From NCBI RefSeq assembly GCF_017874215.1, contig NZ_JAGGLB010000002.1, forward strand, positions 248,001-312,000: a stretch of 64,000 nt of DNA. The letters run 5' to 3'. The notes under the pieces were generated by a model. That model made no database searches. It was not told the origin of the DNA and saw only the letters and a program-made list of their open reading frames with translations. Both the position numbers and the translations under genes were made by a program. Each line of letters starts with the position of its first letter. Within the stretch, counting starts at the first letter, position 1. The DNA is from Paenibacillus eucommiae (GTDB lineage: Bacteria > Bacillota > Bacilli > Paenibacillales > NBRC-103111). This document shows positions 1 through 9,284 of the stretch, piece after piece.

Positions 1-1465
1 AGGTCGAATTCAGCTTCTCCACATAGGCGTCAAATTCTGCAAGCGGTCTTTTATCATACATAAACTTAATAAGCTCTTCATATTCATAGCGCTCATCGGC
101 AATAACTTGTTCAGGAAGGGAAACAAAGGAACTGTACACATTAATGCGCGGTAAATTCTTGGCGAAATCAATCTCAGTCTCCTGATCCGGGAATTTAGCT
201 TTCAAATAATCCATCTCATTGCGGCCAGTCAGCTGTACTTGCCAAGCATAGGCTGTTTCCGTAATCGCTGGCAGTACTTTGACTTTACCGTCTACCATTT
301 CAAAATGCTTGCCTTCAATACCGTAGTTGACAGTCAATTGTCCCTTGCCCGGATCGGTAATGTAGTTCAGGTATTCGAGCACTTTATCGAGTTTTTCCGG
401 TTCTTTCTCCAGTGCTTTGGACAGTACAATCATCGGGCCGCTGCTGCCGACATCCCAAATACTGAAATACTTGCCGCCTGGACCGGTCAAAGCGTCAAGC
501 TGTATCCACTCAGCGTTCGCATTAATATCCTTATAAGTCTTCTTCGCTGCTTCTGTAGCAATGGCAGACCAATTGATTGCGATCACGCCTGCCTGACCTT
601 TGAATGCCTTATCCAGCGGATTTTGGTTCGTTACAATTTCAGGATCCACAACCCCTGATTTGATCAGACCGGCAATAAAGCCAAGCGCGTCTTTCGTAAT
701 CGGATCTGTCGTAGAATAAACGACTTTATTGTCTCTAATCATCCAATGTCCGGGAGGGGCAATGCCAAATGTAGAGAAAATCCCGTTGAATGCCGGGAGA
801 TCTGCACCCGTCAGCCCGTAAGTATCCTTCTTGTTGTTTCCGTCCGGATCCTTTTCCGTAAATGCGACGAGTACCTCTTTAAACTCTTCCAGCGTTGTTG
901 GCACTTTCATGTCCAGCTTTTTTAACCAATCAGCGCGAATCCAATAGGAGTCCATCGGAATCGAAGGCCGTTTCGCTAAAGCATACATTTTTCCATTAAA
1001 CATCCCTTTTTTCAGATCTGTCTCGGTATATGCGTTTTTAATGTTCGGGAGCTTATCGAGATAATTGCCAATATCCAGCAAAAGATCCTGTTCCACAAAC
1101 GTCTTCAGCGTGCCTTGGGTAACCCCAAACACATCAGGTGGCGTACCCCCGGCAATTCTTGCTGTAAGCACTTGATGATACTCCGTAATCCCGATATTAA
1201 AGTCCATTTCCATGTTCAAATCCTTGTTCAGCTGCTGCAAAATCGGATCTTCCTCCTGTGGAGGATTTCCGCCGCTGCCGGCAATAAATACGCTAAATTT
1301 GACAGGCTCCGCTGGTTTTGCCGTTTCCTTAGCACCTTGATCAGTCTGTTCAGGGGTTGGGGATGTGCTTCCAGCTGGTTCTTTTTTCTTGTCTGCCGCG
1401 CAAGCAGTGAGTACTAATCCAACACATAATAACAGCACGATGAAGCCACTTTTCCAATTTTGCAT
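1..1465 (-). CDS. Extracellular solute-binding lipoprotein of an LplABC-type sugar ABC transporter (partial, C-terminus beyond window start)
   Basis: The minus-strand frame opens with ATG at 1465, behind a purine-rich GAGAGAGGCGG site, and runs off the left edge after about 488 codons. The N-terminus has a hydrophobic signal ending in a lipobox (LVLTAC), then a charged KKKEP linker and a Pro/Thr/Glu-rich spacer, as in Gram-positive binding lipoproteins. The last visible part (FDAYVEKLN) resembles the C-terminal end of LplA-like proteins, so only a short tail is probably missing. It would capture an oligosaccharide outside the cell and deliver it to the two permeases encoded just upstream. No ATPase gene is present; this family usually shares an MsmK-type ATPase encoded elsewhere. 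The substrate cannot be read from sequence. Confidence 0.85.
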   Translation of the reverse strand, partial: MQNWKSGFIVLLLCVGLVLTACAADKKKEPAGSTSPTPEQTDQGAKETAKPAEPVKFSVFIAGSGGNPPQEEDPILQQLNKDLNMEMDFNIGITEYHQVLTARIAGGTPPDVFGVTQGTLKTFVEQDLLLDIGNYLDKLPNIKNAYTETDLKKGMFNGKMYALAKRPSIPMDSYWIRADWLKKLDMKVPTTLEEFKEVLVAFTEKDPDGNNKKDTYGLTGADLPAFNGIFSTFGIAPPGHWMIRDNKVVYSTTDPITKDALGFIAGLIKSGVVDPEIVTNQNPLDKAFKGQAGVIAINWSAIATEAAKKTYKDINANAEWIQLDALTGPGGKYFSIWDVGSSGPMIVLSKALEKEPEKLDKVLEYLNYITDPGKGQLTVNYGIEGKHFEMVDGKVKVLPAITETAYAWQVQLTGRNEMDYLKAKFPDQETEIDFAKNLPRINVYSSFVSLPEQVIADERYEYEELIKFMYDKRPLAEFDAYVEKLNST

Positions 1466-1500
1466 ATAAACGACCGCCTCTCTCTTCATATCATTGAATG

Positions 1501-2367
1501 TCAGCCCTTAACTGAACCCAGAAGAACACCTTTGGTGAAATACTTTTGAATAAACGGATACACCATCACGATGGGCAGTGCCGTTAGCACAACCGCGGCC
1601 ATTTGCAGAGATACCGTAGGCAGCGTTTCCTCCACGTTGAGTTCCGCCGAGCCTTGCGTAGATCTCAATATGGTCTGCAAAATAACCTGCAGGGGATGCA
1701 GCTTGCGATCACTAATGTAAATAATAGCGGAGAAAAACTCATTCCAGTGCCCTACCGCATAAAAAAGTCCAACAGTTGCCATGATCGGCAGTGACAAAGG
1801 AAGCACAATACGAATCATAATATTCGTTTCTCCCGCACCATCGATTCGGGCCGCCTCATCCAAGCTTTCCGGCAAATTTTCATAGAACGCTTTCATTACC
1901 AAAAGATTGAATGAGCCTATCGCACTGGGAATAATCATAGCCCAAACTGAATCGAGCAGGCCAGTCGCTTTTACAATTAAATAGGTTGGAATCATGCCCC
2001 CGCCGAATAATGTAGTAAATACAATCAGCAGCAGGAAGAAATTGCGTCCGGGTAAATACTTTTTAGTCAGCGGGTAGGCCATCATAGACGTTAGCAACAG
2101 ATTAATAAATGTACCTACAACCGTGATAAAAATAGTAACGGAATAAGCATGTGGTATCATACTGTCACTTAGAAATGCCCGGTACGCTGCCAGTGTTATT
2201 TTTTTCGGAAAAACCAGAAAGCCCCCTTGCTTCAATACTTCACTGTAAGGGGTAAGCGAGACGCTGACCACATACATAAGCGGAAAAAGAATAATGATGC
2301 AAAGAGCTGCCAGGGAAGCGTATACAAAGAACATATATATTTTATCTTTCCATGATTCTGTTACCAT
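1501..2367 (-). CDS. Carbohydrate ABC transporter permease, LplC/YtcP type
   Basis: This 288-residue membrane protein has about six hydrophobic segments and the binding-protein-dependent permease EAA loop, visible as ESLDEAARIDGAGE about two-thirds along, which docks the ATPase. The C-terminal KYFTKGVLLGSVKG is typical of LplC-like permeases. The frame opens upstream at a TTG (2382), but ATG 2367 is preferred because GGGAGGGG lies 5-6 bases before it. The start overlaps the end of the upstream permease gene, indicating translational coupling. It forms the transmembrane channel with the LplB-like subunit and is followed by the binding lipoprotein 35 bases downstream. Confidence 0.88.
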   Translation of the reverse strand: MVTESWKDKIYMFFVYASLAALCIIILFPLMYVVSVSLTPYSEVLKQGGFLVFPKKITLAAYRAFLSDSMIPHAYSVTIFITVVGTFINLLLTSMMAYPLTKKYLPGRNFFLLLIVFTTLFGGGMIPTYLIVKATGLLDSVWAMIIPSAIGSFNLLVMKAFYENLPESLDEAARIDGAGETNIMIRIVLPLSLPIMATVGLFYAVGHWNEFFSAIIYISDRKLHPLQVILQTILRSTQGSAELNVEETLPTVSLQMAAVVLTALPIVMVYPFIQKYFTKGVLLGSVKG

Positions 2368-3320
2368 ATGGACCCCTCCCAACGTCTGGCCAGCTTATTG
2401 GCACCAACGACCAGAACAATGCCGATCAGGGTTTTAAACAAGCCTACAGCAGTTGCCAAACTGAAATCCATCTGCTCAAGCCCAACGCGAAATACCCAAG
2501 TATCAATAATATCTGCGACTGGATATACATGTACATTATAGAAAATGTAAATCTGTTCAAAACCGGCGTCTAGAATATGTCCCAGTCTTAGAACCAGCAG
2601 CAAAAGAATCACATTGCGGATGCCTGGAAGCGTGATATGCCAAATCATTCGAAACCTGCCTGCCCCATCAGATCGTGCCGCTTCATACAGCGATGGGTCA
2701 ATCCCCGATATGGCCGCCAAATAAATGATTGCGCTCCAGCCCACGTTCTGCCAAAGTCCTGATGCTACCAGCATGCTGCGGAACCAGTCCGTTGAAGTCA
2801 GGAAAGGGATCGTTGGACCGCCAAAAGCTTTGATCCACTGGTTAATCAATCCGTCGGTTTGTGATAATAAAGCAATTAATAAGCCGTAAATGATGACCGT
2901 AGATAAAAAATGCGGTAAGTAGCTGATGGTTTGAACGACGCGCTTGAATGCCTTATTGCGCACTTCATTTAGCATAATAGCCAGTATAATGCCAGGCGGC
3001 ATCCCCCAGACCAATTTGTACAAACTAATCAAGAGCGTGTTTCTTAAAATTTGAAAAAAGTACGGTGAATCATAAAACGCTTTGAAATGTTTGTACCATG
3101 GATCTGCGAATGGACTTGCCGTTATCCCCTTAATGAAGTTGTAATCTTTAAAAGCAATAATGACACCATACATTGGACCGTATACGTAAATCGCATAGTA
3201 GAGCAGACCAGGTATGAGCATCAAGTAGAGCGCACGGTACTTCCACAGCTTGTTCCACCATTTTTTTCTTTGGCGCGGTACGGACAATTTCCCGACGTTT
3301 GGAGATGTCTGTACGTCCAC
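2361..3320 (-). CDS. Carbohydrate ABC transporter permease, LplB/YteP type
   Basis: About 319 residues: a cytoplasmic basic N-terminus (RQRKKWWNKLWKYRALY), six predicted transmembrane segments, and an EAA loop seen as PSLYEAARSDGAGR. The length and the C-terminal NKLARRWEGS pattern fit LplB-type sugar permeases. The reading frame begins with TTG 3323 followed directly by GTG 3320; GTG is favoured because GGGGGG sits seven bases upstream. It is first in the permease-permease-binding protein set and probably cotranscribed with it. Its 5' region holds a copy of a structured repeat (3431-3659), about 110 bases upstream, between it and the sensor-kinase gene. Confidence 0.87.
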   Translation of the reverse strand: MDVQTSPNVGKLSVPRQRKKWWNKLWKYRALYLMLIPGLLYYAIYVYGPMYGVIIAFKDYNFIKGITASPFADPWYKHFKAFYDSPYFFQILRNTLLISLYKLVWGMPPGIILAIMLNEVRNKAFKRVVQTISYLPHFLSTVIIYGLLIALLSQTDGLINQWIKAFGGPTIPFLTSTDWFRSMLVASGLWQNVGWSAIIYLAAISGIDPSLYEAARSDGAGRFRMIWHITLPGIRNVILLLLVLRLGHILDAGFEQIYIFYNVHVYPVADIIDTWVFRVGLEQMDFSLATAVGLFKTLIGIVLVVGANKLARRWEGSIW

Positions 3321-3430
3321 CAAGCTTCCCCCCTTTATGTATCAAGCTGTTTACAAGCTTTATTATAACGGGGATTCTATGGGTAAAATATGCAGATCAG
3401 ACACGAAAATGTCAGTAGATTAACGAGAAG

Positions 3431-3659
3431 GACGCCTGGCGGCGTCCTTTGAGGTGCATGTTCATGACGTTGGTGCGGGGGAGAGAGTCAGCTATGGGAT
3501 TCCACCGCTGTTCAAGATGTGTTCCCTTCAATCGATCAGGGGGTAGGAACACATCTTGAAAGGCGGACGCTAGCGCTCTCCATCCCATAGCTGACTCTCT
3601 CTGGCACACGCAGTGCGCATGAACACCTAGGCCTCAAACGGACAGCCATCCAGGGTTCC
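3431..3659. repeat. Structured dispersed repeat, copy 1 (nested long hairpins)
   Basis: The sequence is almost entirely self-complementary. The ends pair imperfectly (CCTGG at 3435 with CCAGG at 3650; TTTGAGG with CCTCAAA). A perfect 20-bp stem joins 3481-3500 to 3582-3601, and a perfect 15-bp inner stem joins 3511-3525 to 3546-3560. Between the stems lies the segment GGCGGACGCTAGCGCTCT, which is conserved among copies. Two further copies occur at 34037-34259 and 41956-42180. No protein-coding potential is evident. It could be a non-autonomous mobile element or a structured RNA/DNA element. Confidence 0.85.
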
Positions 3660-3715
3660 TTCCTGAGACTAAGGGATAATGAACATATAAATTTCGCGCT
3701 TCACATAGGCTCAGC

Positions 3716-5467
3716 TTACGGAAGTGGAAGCGAAATGACGACCTCTGTCCAGAGGCCAGGCTCGGAACGAATTTCCAGGCCATACTCCTGGCCGTAATGA
3801 ATGCGAATGCGCTCCTGCACATTGGACAAGCCTATTCCCTGACGCACTCCGGCGGGCAGATTCGAAAGATCCGTTTGCTCTGAAGGCGCAAGCGCCATAA
3901 GTGTCTGCTTAATCTGCGTGTCCGTCATGCCTTGACCATCATCTCTAACTGTAAGTAGAAGCTTGCCTTCCTCGGCTCTTGCTCGAATCCAGACAGTGCC
4001 TTCGCCTTTGACGGCCAATCCATGAAATATAGAGTTTTCCAGCAGCGGCTGCAGAATCAGCTTGGGCACAGTAATCTGAGCGAACTCTGCTCCCAGTTCC
4101 TCCACATAGTTAAAAGCTTCACCATATCTAATCTTTTGAATTTGTACATAAGAACGAAGCGCCAGGAACTCCTCTTCCAAGGTGGCATTATCCGTTTTGC
4201 CAATGCTGTAGGAAAGAAGCTGGATCAAGGAACGTATGGTTTCCTCTACTTCCTGGACCCTGTGCTGCTTCGCCAAGCTTCCAATGCAGGCTAACGTATT
4301 ATAAAGAAAATGAGGACGAATTTGATTGATCAGCAGCAGCAGTTCGATTTCTTTTTTACGTTCTTCATTTTCCTTTACTGTCTGCAGCAATTCTTGAATG
4401 CGTCCCATCATGGTGTAGAAGCTAAGCGAAAGCCTGCCTATTTCATCCTTGCGTTCGATTTGCCGCGGTGGAACGGCTAGGCGTTCACCACGAACCCGGT
4501 CCATTTGCAGGGCAAGACGATTGATGGGGATCGTAAAATAACGGCTGATACCAAGCGTCAATACAATGAGCAAAGAAAACCAAAGCGCTCCGATCGTAAG
4601 AAAACGAACGACGAGGCTTTGCCCTGCTTCATTGAATTTACGTTCATCGGTGAGCGTGACCAAATACCAGCCTAGCTCATAACGCTTGCTTTTCACAGCC
4701 ATAAGCGGGCCATCCGCACCTTCAATGCGGCTTACGCCATTAGGTAGTTGGGTCAGCGCGTTGGTGAAGCTGTCCTCCATTTCAGGAGGCAATGTTGCGT
4801 GTTTGTAGGGTACTATGCTGCTATAGGGGTTGTAGGAAACGATATGACCTTGATTCGTAAACAAAGTGAATCCCTGCCCGGAGCTGTACAGCATCTCATT
4901 AAGCCGTTTAGTCAACTGATTTGTATTAATCTCAACCAGAAGGATGCCATCGCCACCCTTAAGCGCCAGTGCAAAAGCTATCGTCTGCCCTACCTGGAGC
5001 GGTGTATAATAGGGCTCACTCCAGTTGACAAGCCCGCGGTTCTCATGAGCGATACGGGCAATTTTGGGCAGCTCCGGGTGACCGACTACATCATATATCA
5101 GCTGGTTGCTGGAAACGACCGAACCGTCCTCCCGCAATACGAACATATGTGAGATGATGGAACTGTTCTGTTCGATATTTCCTCTTAGCATGTTCTCGAG
5201 CTTCTTGGGATCCTTCAGTAAGGTATCGTCAATATCAGCTGATGCATTGATTAATATATTGCGGATGTTCTGCAAATAAAGCTCCAGATATTGCCCCGTC
5301 CGCTCGATAAAAATAGTCATATCTGCCGATTTTTGCTTACTGAGTGCTTCCCGTGAACTGCTAAGCGCACTATATAGCAGGCCAGAGAAAACAAGCAGAC
5401 TCGCCAATGCAAGGGTTAGAAAAAGCCTCACGAACATACTGTTGAACACTTTGCGCGAATTAATCAT
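3716..5467 (-). CDS. Sensor histidine kinase, YesM type
   Basis: 583 residues. A transmembrane helix near the N-terminus (FVRLFLTLALASLLVFSGLLY) leads to an extracellular sensor of about 250 residues resembling a dCache domain, then a second transmembrane helix, a HAMP-like region, the His_kinase box QIRPHFLYNTL with the phospho-acceptor His, and an ATPase domain with LLENSIFHG, DDGQGM and GIGLSNVQERI. Start ATG 5467 is chosen because AGAGGA lies upstream and it overlaps the regulator stop (5460-5462), so translation is coupled. The open frame continues upstream to 5560 inside the regulator gene. Its partner is the AraC-type regulator just upstream, and the likely regulon is the adjacent sugar transporter. 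Confidence 0.9.
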   Translation of the reverse strand: MINSRKVFNSMFVRLFLTLALASLLVFSGLLYSALSSSREALSKQKSADMTIFIERTGQYLELYLQNIRNILINASADIDDTLLKDPKKLENMLRGNIEQNSSIISHMFVLREDGSVVSSNQLIYDVVGHPELPKIARIAHENRGLVNWSEPYYTPLQVGQTIAFALALKGGDGILLVEINTNQLTKRLNEMLYSSGQGFTLFTNQGHIVSYNPYSSIVPYKHATLPPEMEDSFTNALTQLPNGVSRIEGADGPLMAVKSKRYELGWYLVTLTDERKFNEAGQSLVVRFLTIGALWFSLLIVLTLGISRYFTIPINRLALQMDRVRGERLAVPPRQIERKDEIGRLSLSFYTMMGRIQELLQTVKENEERKKEIELLLLINQIRPHFLYNTLACIGSLAKQHRVQEVEETIRSLIQLLSYSIGKTDNATLEEEFLALRSYVQIQKIRYGEAFNYVEELGAEFAQITVPKLILQPLLENSIFHGLAVKGEGTVWIRARAEEGKLLLTVRDDGQGMTDTQIKQTLMALAPSEQTDLSNLPAGVRQGIGLSNVQERIRIHYGQEYGLEIRSEPGLWTEVVISLPLP

Positions 5468-6182
5468 CCGATCCTCTATATTGCCTCGGACATTTGCCAT
5501 ACTGCCGGCGAAATACGTCCGTAAAATAACGATAATTGGGAAACCCCGTCTCCGCGGCAACCTCGTAAACCTTCATTGGACTGTGACGCAGCAAATAACC
5601 AGCCTTCTCAAGTCTGATTCTTTTCACATAGTCTTGAAAGGCTTCTCCTGTTTCGTTGCGAAACAGAGCACCGAAATAACTCGTGCTAAGGCCAACATGC
5701 TTTGCAACTTCCGGAATGCCAAAGGACTCCTTTAAATGCTCATTTACGTAAGAAACCGCACTTCGAATTTCATAGCGCTTTTCAGGCACATCACTCTCTT
5801 TTTTGGACATAAGCCCCTTTGCCTTATTCAAAGACGCGAGCAGCTCATGGTCCCGATAAGTGCCTTTCAATAAATAGTCACAAGCGCCCAGCACCAATGC
5901 CTCTCTGGCGTAGCTAAAGTCACTGTGACAAGTCAGTAAAATAACCTGAACCTCTGGTCTCCATTCTTTGATATGACGGGTTAGACTCAGGCCATCCATG
6001 ACAGGCATAACTATATCCGTCAAGATGATATCAGGCTCCCTACTTCGACATAATGCCAAAGCCTCCTGTCCATGACGTGCCTCACCTACCAGAGCAAAAT
6101 TATGCTGAGCCCAGGAAAACATACGCAGATTCTCACGAATTGGCACTTCATCATCAACGACCAGTACCTTGGTTAGATCCAC
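5460..6182 (-). CDS. Response regulator with AraC-type output domain, YesN type (short form)
   Basis: The N-terminal receiver (about residues 4-115) starts VLVVDDE and carries the phospho-acceptor in DIILTDIVMPVMDG; the C-terminal ~100 residues form two AraC helix-turn-helix motifs ending ...GKCPRQYRG. At 240 residues it is about half the length of many YesN proteins, lacking the long middle region. GTG 6182 is preferred over ATG 6197 because GGAGGGGG, the internal ribosome site, lies between them. It heads a minus-strand set with the kinase. A cre-like sequence (GCGAAGCGCTTACA, near 6297-6310) lies about 115 bases upstream and would fit catabolite repression, but matches the consensus only in part. 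Confidence 0.88.
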   Translation of the reverse strand: MDLTKVLVVDDEVPIRENLRMFSWAQHNFALVGEARHGQEALALCRSREPDIILTDIVMPVMDGLSLTRHIKEWRPEVQVILLTCHSDFSYAREALVLGACDYLLKGTYRDHELLASLNKAKGLMSKKESDVPEKRYEIRSAVSYVNEHLKESFGIPEVAKHVGLSTSYFGALFRNETGEAFQDYVKRIRLEKAGYLLRHSPMKVYEVAAETGFPNYRYFTDVFRRQYGKCPRQYRGSDD

Positions 6183-6321
6183 CAAAGCCCCCTCCATCCT
6201 GTTACAAACATCTATGATTTCCTCTTATTATATAATGAGCTGAGCACCGGAAATAGGCACTCAAATCGGCGAAATGTCAGAAAATTAACGATTTTGCGAA
6301 GCGCTTACATGATGTTTACTG

Positions 6322-6680
6322 CTAAATCGATGATTTAACCATGTTTATTGTACCACATAAGCAAAAATTCCCGCAGGACTTAATAAAGCGCCCCACTGAA
6401 TCATTTTGTCCCAAATTGGGAAATGCTTCAGCCATCCATATCAATGCCGCCAAAAAAGCAACGATCGAAAACAACACCATAACGGCCAATAATATCACTA
6501 GTGCCAGCACAGAAATTATCAAATTCAATAGCATTTGGGACAAGGATAAACCCTTTGATATCTACAGCACTTCTGTCATTGGAAATAACATTACAACCAA
6601 CATGGCAGCAAAAGGAATCTCAACGCTATACGCAGGCATAGGCGCTCCAAAATATGAGATTAAAACAACAAATTAATCAA
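6322..6680 (-). pseudogene. Possible decayed small membrane protein, interrupted by a stop
   Basis: On the minus strand one frame reads about 118 codons of strongly hydrophobic sequence (SYFGAPMPAYSVEIPFAAM then, after an in-frame TAG at 6562-6564, LLNLIISVLALVILLAV and further hydrophobic residues). The downstream part can start at ATG 6543 and gives 73 residues with one or two membrane helices. The opposite strand also has a 111-codon open frame without recognisable features. No family is recognised. The continuity of hydrophobic sequence across the stop suggests a remnant rather than two genes, but chance cannot be excluded. Confidence 0.25.
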
Positions 6681-6815
6681 TGCAACCTTACAATTAAAAG
6701 CAGGCGAAACCCAAATTAACAACCAGGAGTTAACAAAATAAATCCAAAACATAGTCTGAGCTGCTGTCTCCTTTGGGCATCCTCTCATTCCAATTGTTCC
6801 TTTTTCCTCAAGATG

Positions 6816-6877
6816 AAAGAACCCGGAGATGATTCAGATCAAGGCTTGGCCTTGGTAGGATCATTTCCGGGTTCTTT
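6816..6877 (-). terminator. Long hairpin after the siderophore-binding-protein remnant
   Basis: 6816-6833 (AAAGAACCCGGAGATGAT) pairs with 6860-6877 with one mismatch; the loop itself contains AAGGC/GCCTT. It lies about 45 bases past the stop codon of the remnant gene and is a plausible transcription terminator, surviving from the intact gene. Confidence 0.6.
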
Positions 6878-6920
6878 GCTTAAGGTCATATATTCAGCTG
6901 CGGATTTTCAATGCTAATAT

Positions 6921-7139
6921 TTACTTCACGATAGCTTGCAAGACATCATCGATCTTCTTCGTATTGGCTATTGCTCCGCTTGCCATCCAATAGTTGCTTG
7001 GCACTTTAAACACTTGTCCGGCTTGGACCGCAGGAAGGTTTCTCCACAATGCGCTCTGCTGGAACTCTTCCATAAGCGGCCTCGAAGCTTCACCCTGAAT
7101 CAATACAAAGATATAATCGGCAGCAGGATGTAGAGTCAA
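6921..7139 (-). pseudogene. C-terminal remnant of an iron-siderophore ABC substrate-binding protein
   Basis: 72 codons encode the characteristic end of periplasmic-binding-protein-2 (FhuD/FecB-like) lipoproteins: ADYIFVLIQGEAS, ALWRNLPAVQAGQVFKVPSNYW and a final KKIDDVLQAIVK. About 230-250 N-terminal residues, including the signal peptide and lipobox, are absent. Just upstream lie an AAGGTG site, an ATG in a different frame, and a Fur box (7169-7183), so the promoter end of the gene appears to be joined directly to its 3' end. That pattern fits an internal deletion. The only in-frame start is a TTG at 7139, so a functional product is unlikely. Confidence 0.75.
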
Positions 7140-7168
7140 GAGTCATCACCTTATTTAAAAAAAATTAT

Positions 7169-7183
7169 TGATAATCATTTTCA
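7169..7183 (-). promoter_or_regulatory. Fur box upstream of the siderophore-binding-protein remnant
   Basis: TGATAATCATTTTCA closely matches the 7-1-7 Fur consensus TGATAATnATTATCA. On the minus strand a TACAAT -10-like hexamer lies just upstream at about 7189-7194, so a bound repressor would cover the promoter. It supports iron control of the original gene. Confidence 0.7.
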
Positions 7184-7269
7184 TTAATTGTAATGGAAAA
7201 CCGTCCCCGCTTCAACAAGTTATGAATGAGTATACAATACATAAAACAAAAAAATATTTTCCTCAGATC

Positions 7270-7298
7270 TTGAATTCCAGGTATTTCCTGTTTATAAT
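7270..7298 (+). promoter_or_regulatory. Sigma-A-type promoter for the T-box/MetRS transcript
   Basis: TTGAAT (7270-7275) and TATAAT (7293-7298) are separated by exactly 17 bases and stand a short distance before the T-box leader. Confidence 0.8.
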
Positions 7299-7319
7299 TG
7301 GATATTAAATGAAATATAC

Positions 7320-7597
7320 AACAAGCAATGATGAGAAAGAGTAATTAGACAAAAGCTTTGTACAGAGAACTCCGGTAGCTGAGAAGGAGTAAAGAAACGT
7401 CTAATGAACATGGTCTCAGAGCTGTACATCGAACCCTCATTAGGAAGTAGAATGTACCGGGTGCTCCCGTTATTGAGCTAGGGTATAACCACTTATTGGT
7501 GGCGTACCTGAAGAGGTCAATGTTGTGAGATATTGATAAAATTAGGTGGTAACACGTGAGTATAGCTCTCGTCCTTTATGGGATGGGAGTTTTTTTG
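7320..7597 (+). promoter_or_regulatory. T-box leader, methionine specific
   Basis: The leader has a stem I region with the GGTAGCTGAGAA-type apical motif, a specifier-loop segment GAACATGGTC with ATG at 7410-7412 (methionine codon), and the conserved T-box AGGTGGTAACACG at 7544-7556. An intrinsic terminator follows: CTCTCGTCC (7566-7574) pairs with GGGATGGGAG (7580-7589) and precedes seven T residues. Uncharged tRNA-Met binding at the specifier and T-box bulge would stabilise the antiterminator and let transcription enter the MetRS gene 62 bases downstream. Specifier choice is by position and product; another ATG lies at 7404. Confidence 0.9.
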
Positions 7598-7658
7598 TTG
7601 TCTGTATGTTATTTCTAGGCTTTTTTTGAAAAAAAAAACACAGAAGGGATGGATACAA

Positions 7659-9284
7659 ATGAGCATTTTTATTGGTGGTGCATGGCCCTATGCTAACGGC
7701 TCCTTGCATTTAGGGCGCGTAGCCAGCTTGCTGCCTGGAGATATTTTGTCTCGATATTTCAGGCTGAAGGGTGAAGATGTCCTCTACGTTTCGGGAAGTG
7801 ATTGCCATGGAACACCCATTTCAATTCAAGCTAACCAAGAAGGAGTAACACCTAGGGAGATTGCAGAACGTTATCACAACGAATTTGTTGAATGCTTCCA
7901 GAAGCTCGGATTTTCGTATGATTTATACACCCGAACAGATGATGCTTTTCATCATAAGGTAGTACAACACTTGTTTCTTAAATTACTGGAGAATGACTAT
8001 ATGTACAAAAAAAGTGTGGAACAAACATATTGCCTAGCTTGCGATCAGTTCCTGCCAGACCGTTATGTTGAAGGAACATGTCCGCATTGTCGTCAAATTG
8101 CCAGGGGGGATCAATGCGATTTTTGCTCTGCATTGCTGGACCCATCAGAGCTGCTTGATGTCAAATGTAAATTATGTAAAAGCATCCCTTCCGTTCGCTA
8201 CACTGATCACTATTTCCTTGCCCTGTCTAAATTTCAAGCTGAGCTGGAAACATACGTCGGGCGAGCGACTGGGTGGAGAGAAAACGCGATTCAACTAACG
8301 AAGAGATATTTGAAGGAAGGCCTTCATGACCGCGCTGCAACGAGAGATTTACCCTGGGGTGTCAATGTGCCCATTCAAGGATTTGAGGGCAAAAAAATAT
8401 ACGTTTGGATCGAAGCGGTATGCGGATATTTGTCCGCGAGTATGAAGTGGGCTGAGATTCATCAGACCCAATGGGAACCCTTTTGGTCTGATGACACGAA
8501 GGCTTATTACGTACACGGAAAGGATAATATCCCCTTTCACTCTCTGATCCTCCCTGCCATATTGCTTGGAACAGGCGATCTGCATTTGCCTGATGCCATC
8601 ATTTCGAGTGAGTATTTAACTTTAGAGGGCAAGAAATTTTCGACAAGTAAGAACTGGGCAGTATGGGTGCCTTATATGCTAGAGCATTATAACCCGGACT
8701 CACTCAGATATTTCTTGATCATTAACGGTCCGGAAAACAGAGATACTGATTTTTCCTGGAGAGAATTTATTTATAGTCATAACGGTGAGCTTATTGGCGC
8801 TTTCGGAAACTTCGTTAACCGGAATTTGATGTTTATTGTGAAGTCATTTGAAGGTGCTGTACCTGAATCGCAAATGGACGAAAGCATAAAGGAGCAAATC
8901 TTGGAGCTTTATGATCAAGCTGGGGAGCTAATAGAAGCAGGTAAGTTCAAAGCGGCGCTTGAGGCCATCTTTACCTTTATCCGCAGTTCAAATAAATTTT
9001 TTGATGAGCGAAAGCCGTGGGCGCAATGGAAAGAAAATCCGGAGGCATGTAAAGCTACTTTATATACCTGCGTGCAAATCATAGCCAATTTATCCAATTT
9101 GCTTGAACCCTTTTTACCTTTTGCTTGTAACAAAATCAGGACCTTCCTGGCTATTTCACAGCCTGCTTGGAGTTATTCGGAAGTAAAGCCAGGGCAATCG
9201 CTCCAGGCTCCTGAAATTCTGTTTGAACGGATTGACATCAGCAGGATTCAAGAAGAAGAAAGCAAGCTGCTTGGTTCGCCTTAA
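7659..9284 (+). CDS. metG: Methionyl-tRNA synthetase, second/accessory type without C-terminal tRNA-binding domain
   Basis: 541 residues charging tRNA-Met. The Rossmann core starts [15 protein letters not shown] (HIGH-type signature as HLGR) and has the KMSKS-type loop as KFSTSKN. Two zinc knuckles are visible as four CxxC pairs between about residues 125 and 170. The anticodon-binding helical domain follows and the protein ends without the EMAP-like tRNA-binding domain found in the ~650-residue Bacillus-type enzyme. ATG 7659 is used because GAAGGGATGG precedes it; the frame remains open upstream to 7578 inside the leader terminator. Control by a Met T-box is direct. The type suggests a second MetRS in the genome, in some bacteria linked to inhibitor tolerance, but this cannot be judged here. 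Confidence 0.9.
   Translation: MSIFIGGAWPYANGSLHLGRVASLLPGDILSRYFRLKGEDVLYVSGSDCHGTPISIQANQEGVTPREIAERYHNEFVECFQKLGFSYDLYTRTDDAFHHKVVQHLFLKLLENDYMYKKSVEQTYCLACDQFLPDRYVEGTCPHCRQIARGDQCDFCSALLDPSELLDVKCKLCKSIPSVRYTDHYFLALSKFQAELETYVGRATGWRENAIQLTKRYLKEGLHDRAATRDLPWGVNVPIQGFEGKKIYVWIEAVCGYLSASMKWAEIHQTQWEPFWSDDTKAYYVHGKDNIPFHSLILPAILLGTGDLHLPDAIISSEYLTLEGKKFSTSKNWAVWVPYMLEHYNPDSLRYFLIINGPENRDTDFSWREFIYSHNGELIGAFGNFVNRNLMFIVKSFEGAVPESQMDESIKEQILELYDQAGELIEAGKFKAALEAIFTFIRSSNKFFDERKPWAQWKENPEACKATLYTCVQIIANLSNLLEPFLPFACNKIRTFLAISQPAWSYSEVKPGQSLQAPEILFERIDISRIQEEESKLLGSP

Noticed and set aside
239..1417. Plus-strand ORFs in the first 1.4 kb
   Set aside because: They lie antisense to the solute-binding lipoprotein gene, whose lipobox and C-terminal motifs are clear.
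3412..3609. Short ORFs within the structured repeat copies
   Set aside because: They arise from the inverted-repeat sequence, differ between copies and have no conserved reading frame.
6341..6676. 111-codon plus-strand ORF opposite the hydrophobic minus-strand frame
   Set aside because: No ribosome site, unusual Asn/Thr/Ile-rich composition, and better explained as the antisense of the decayed membrane ORF.
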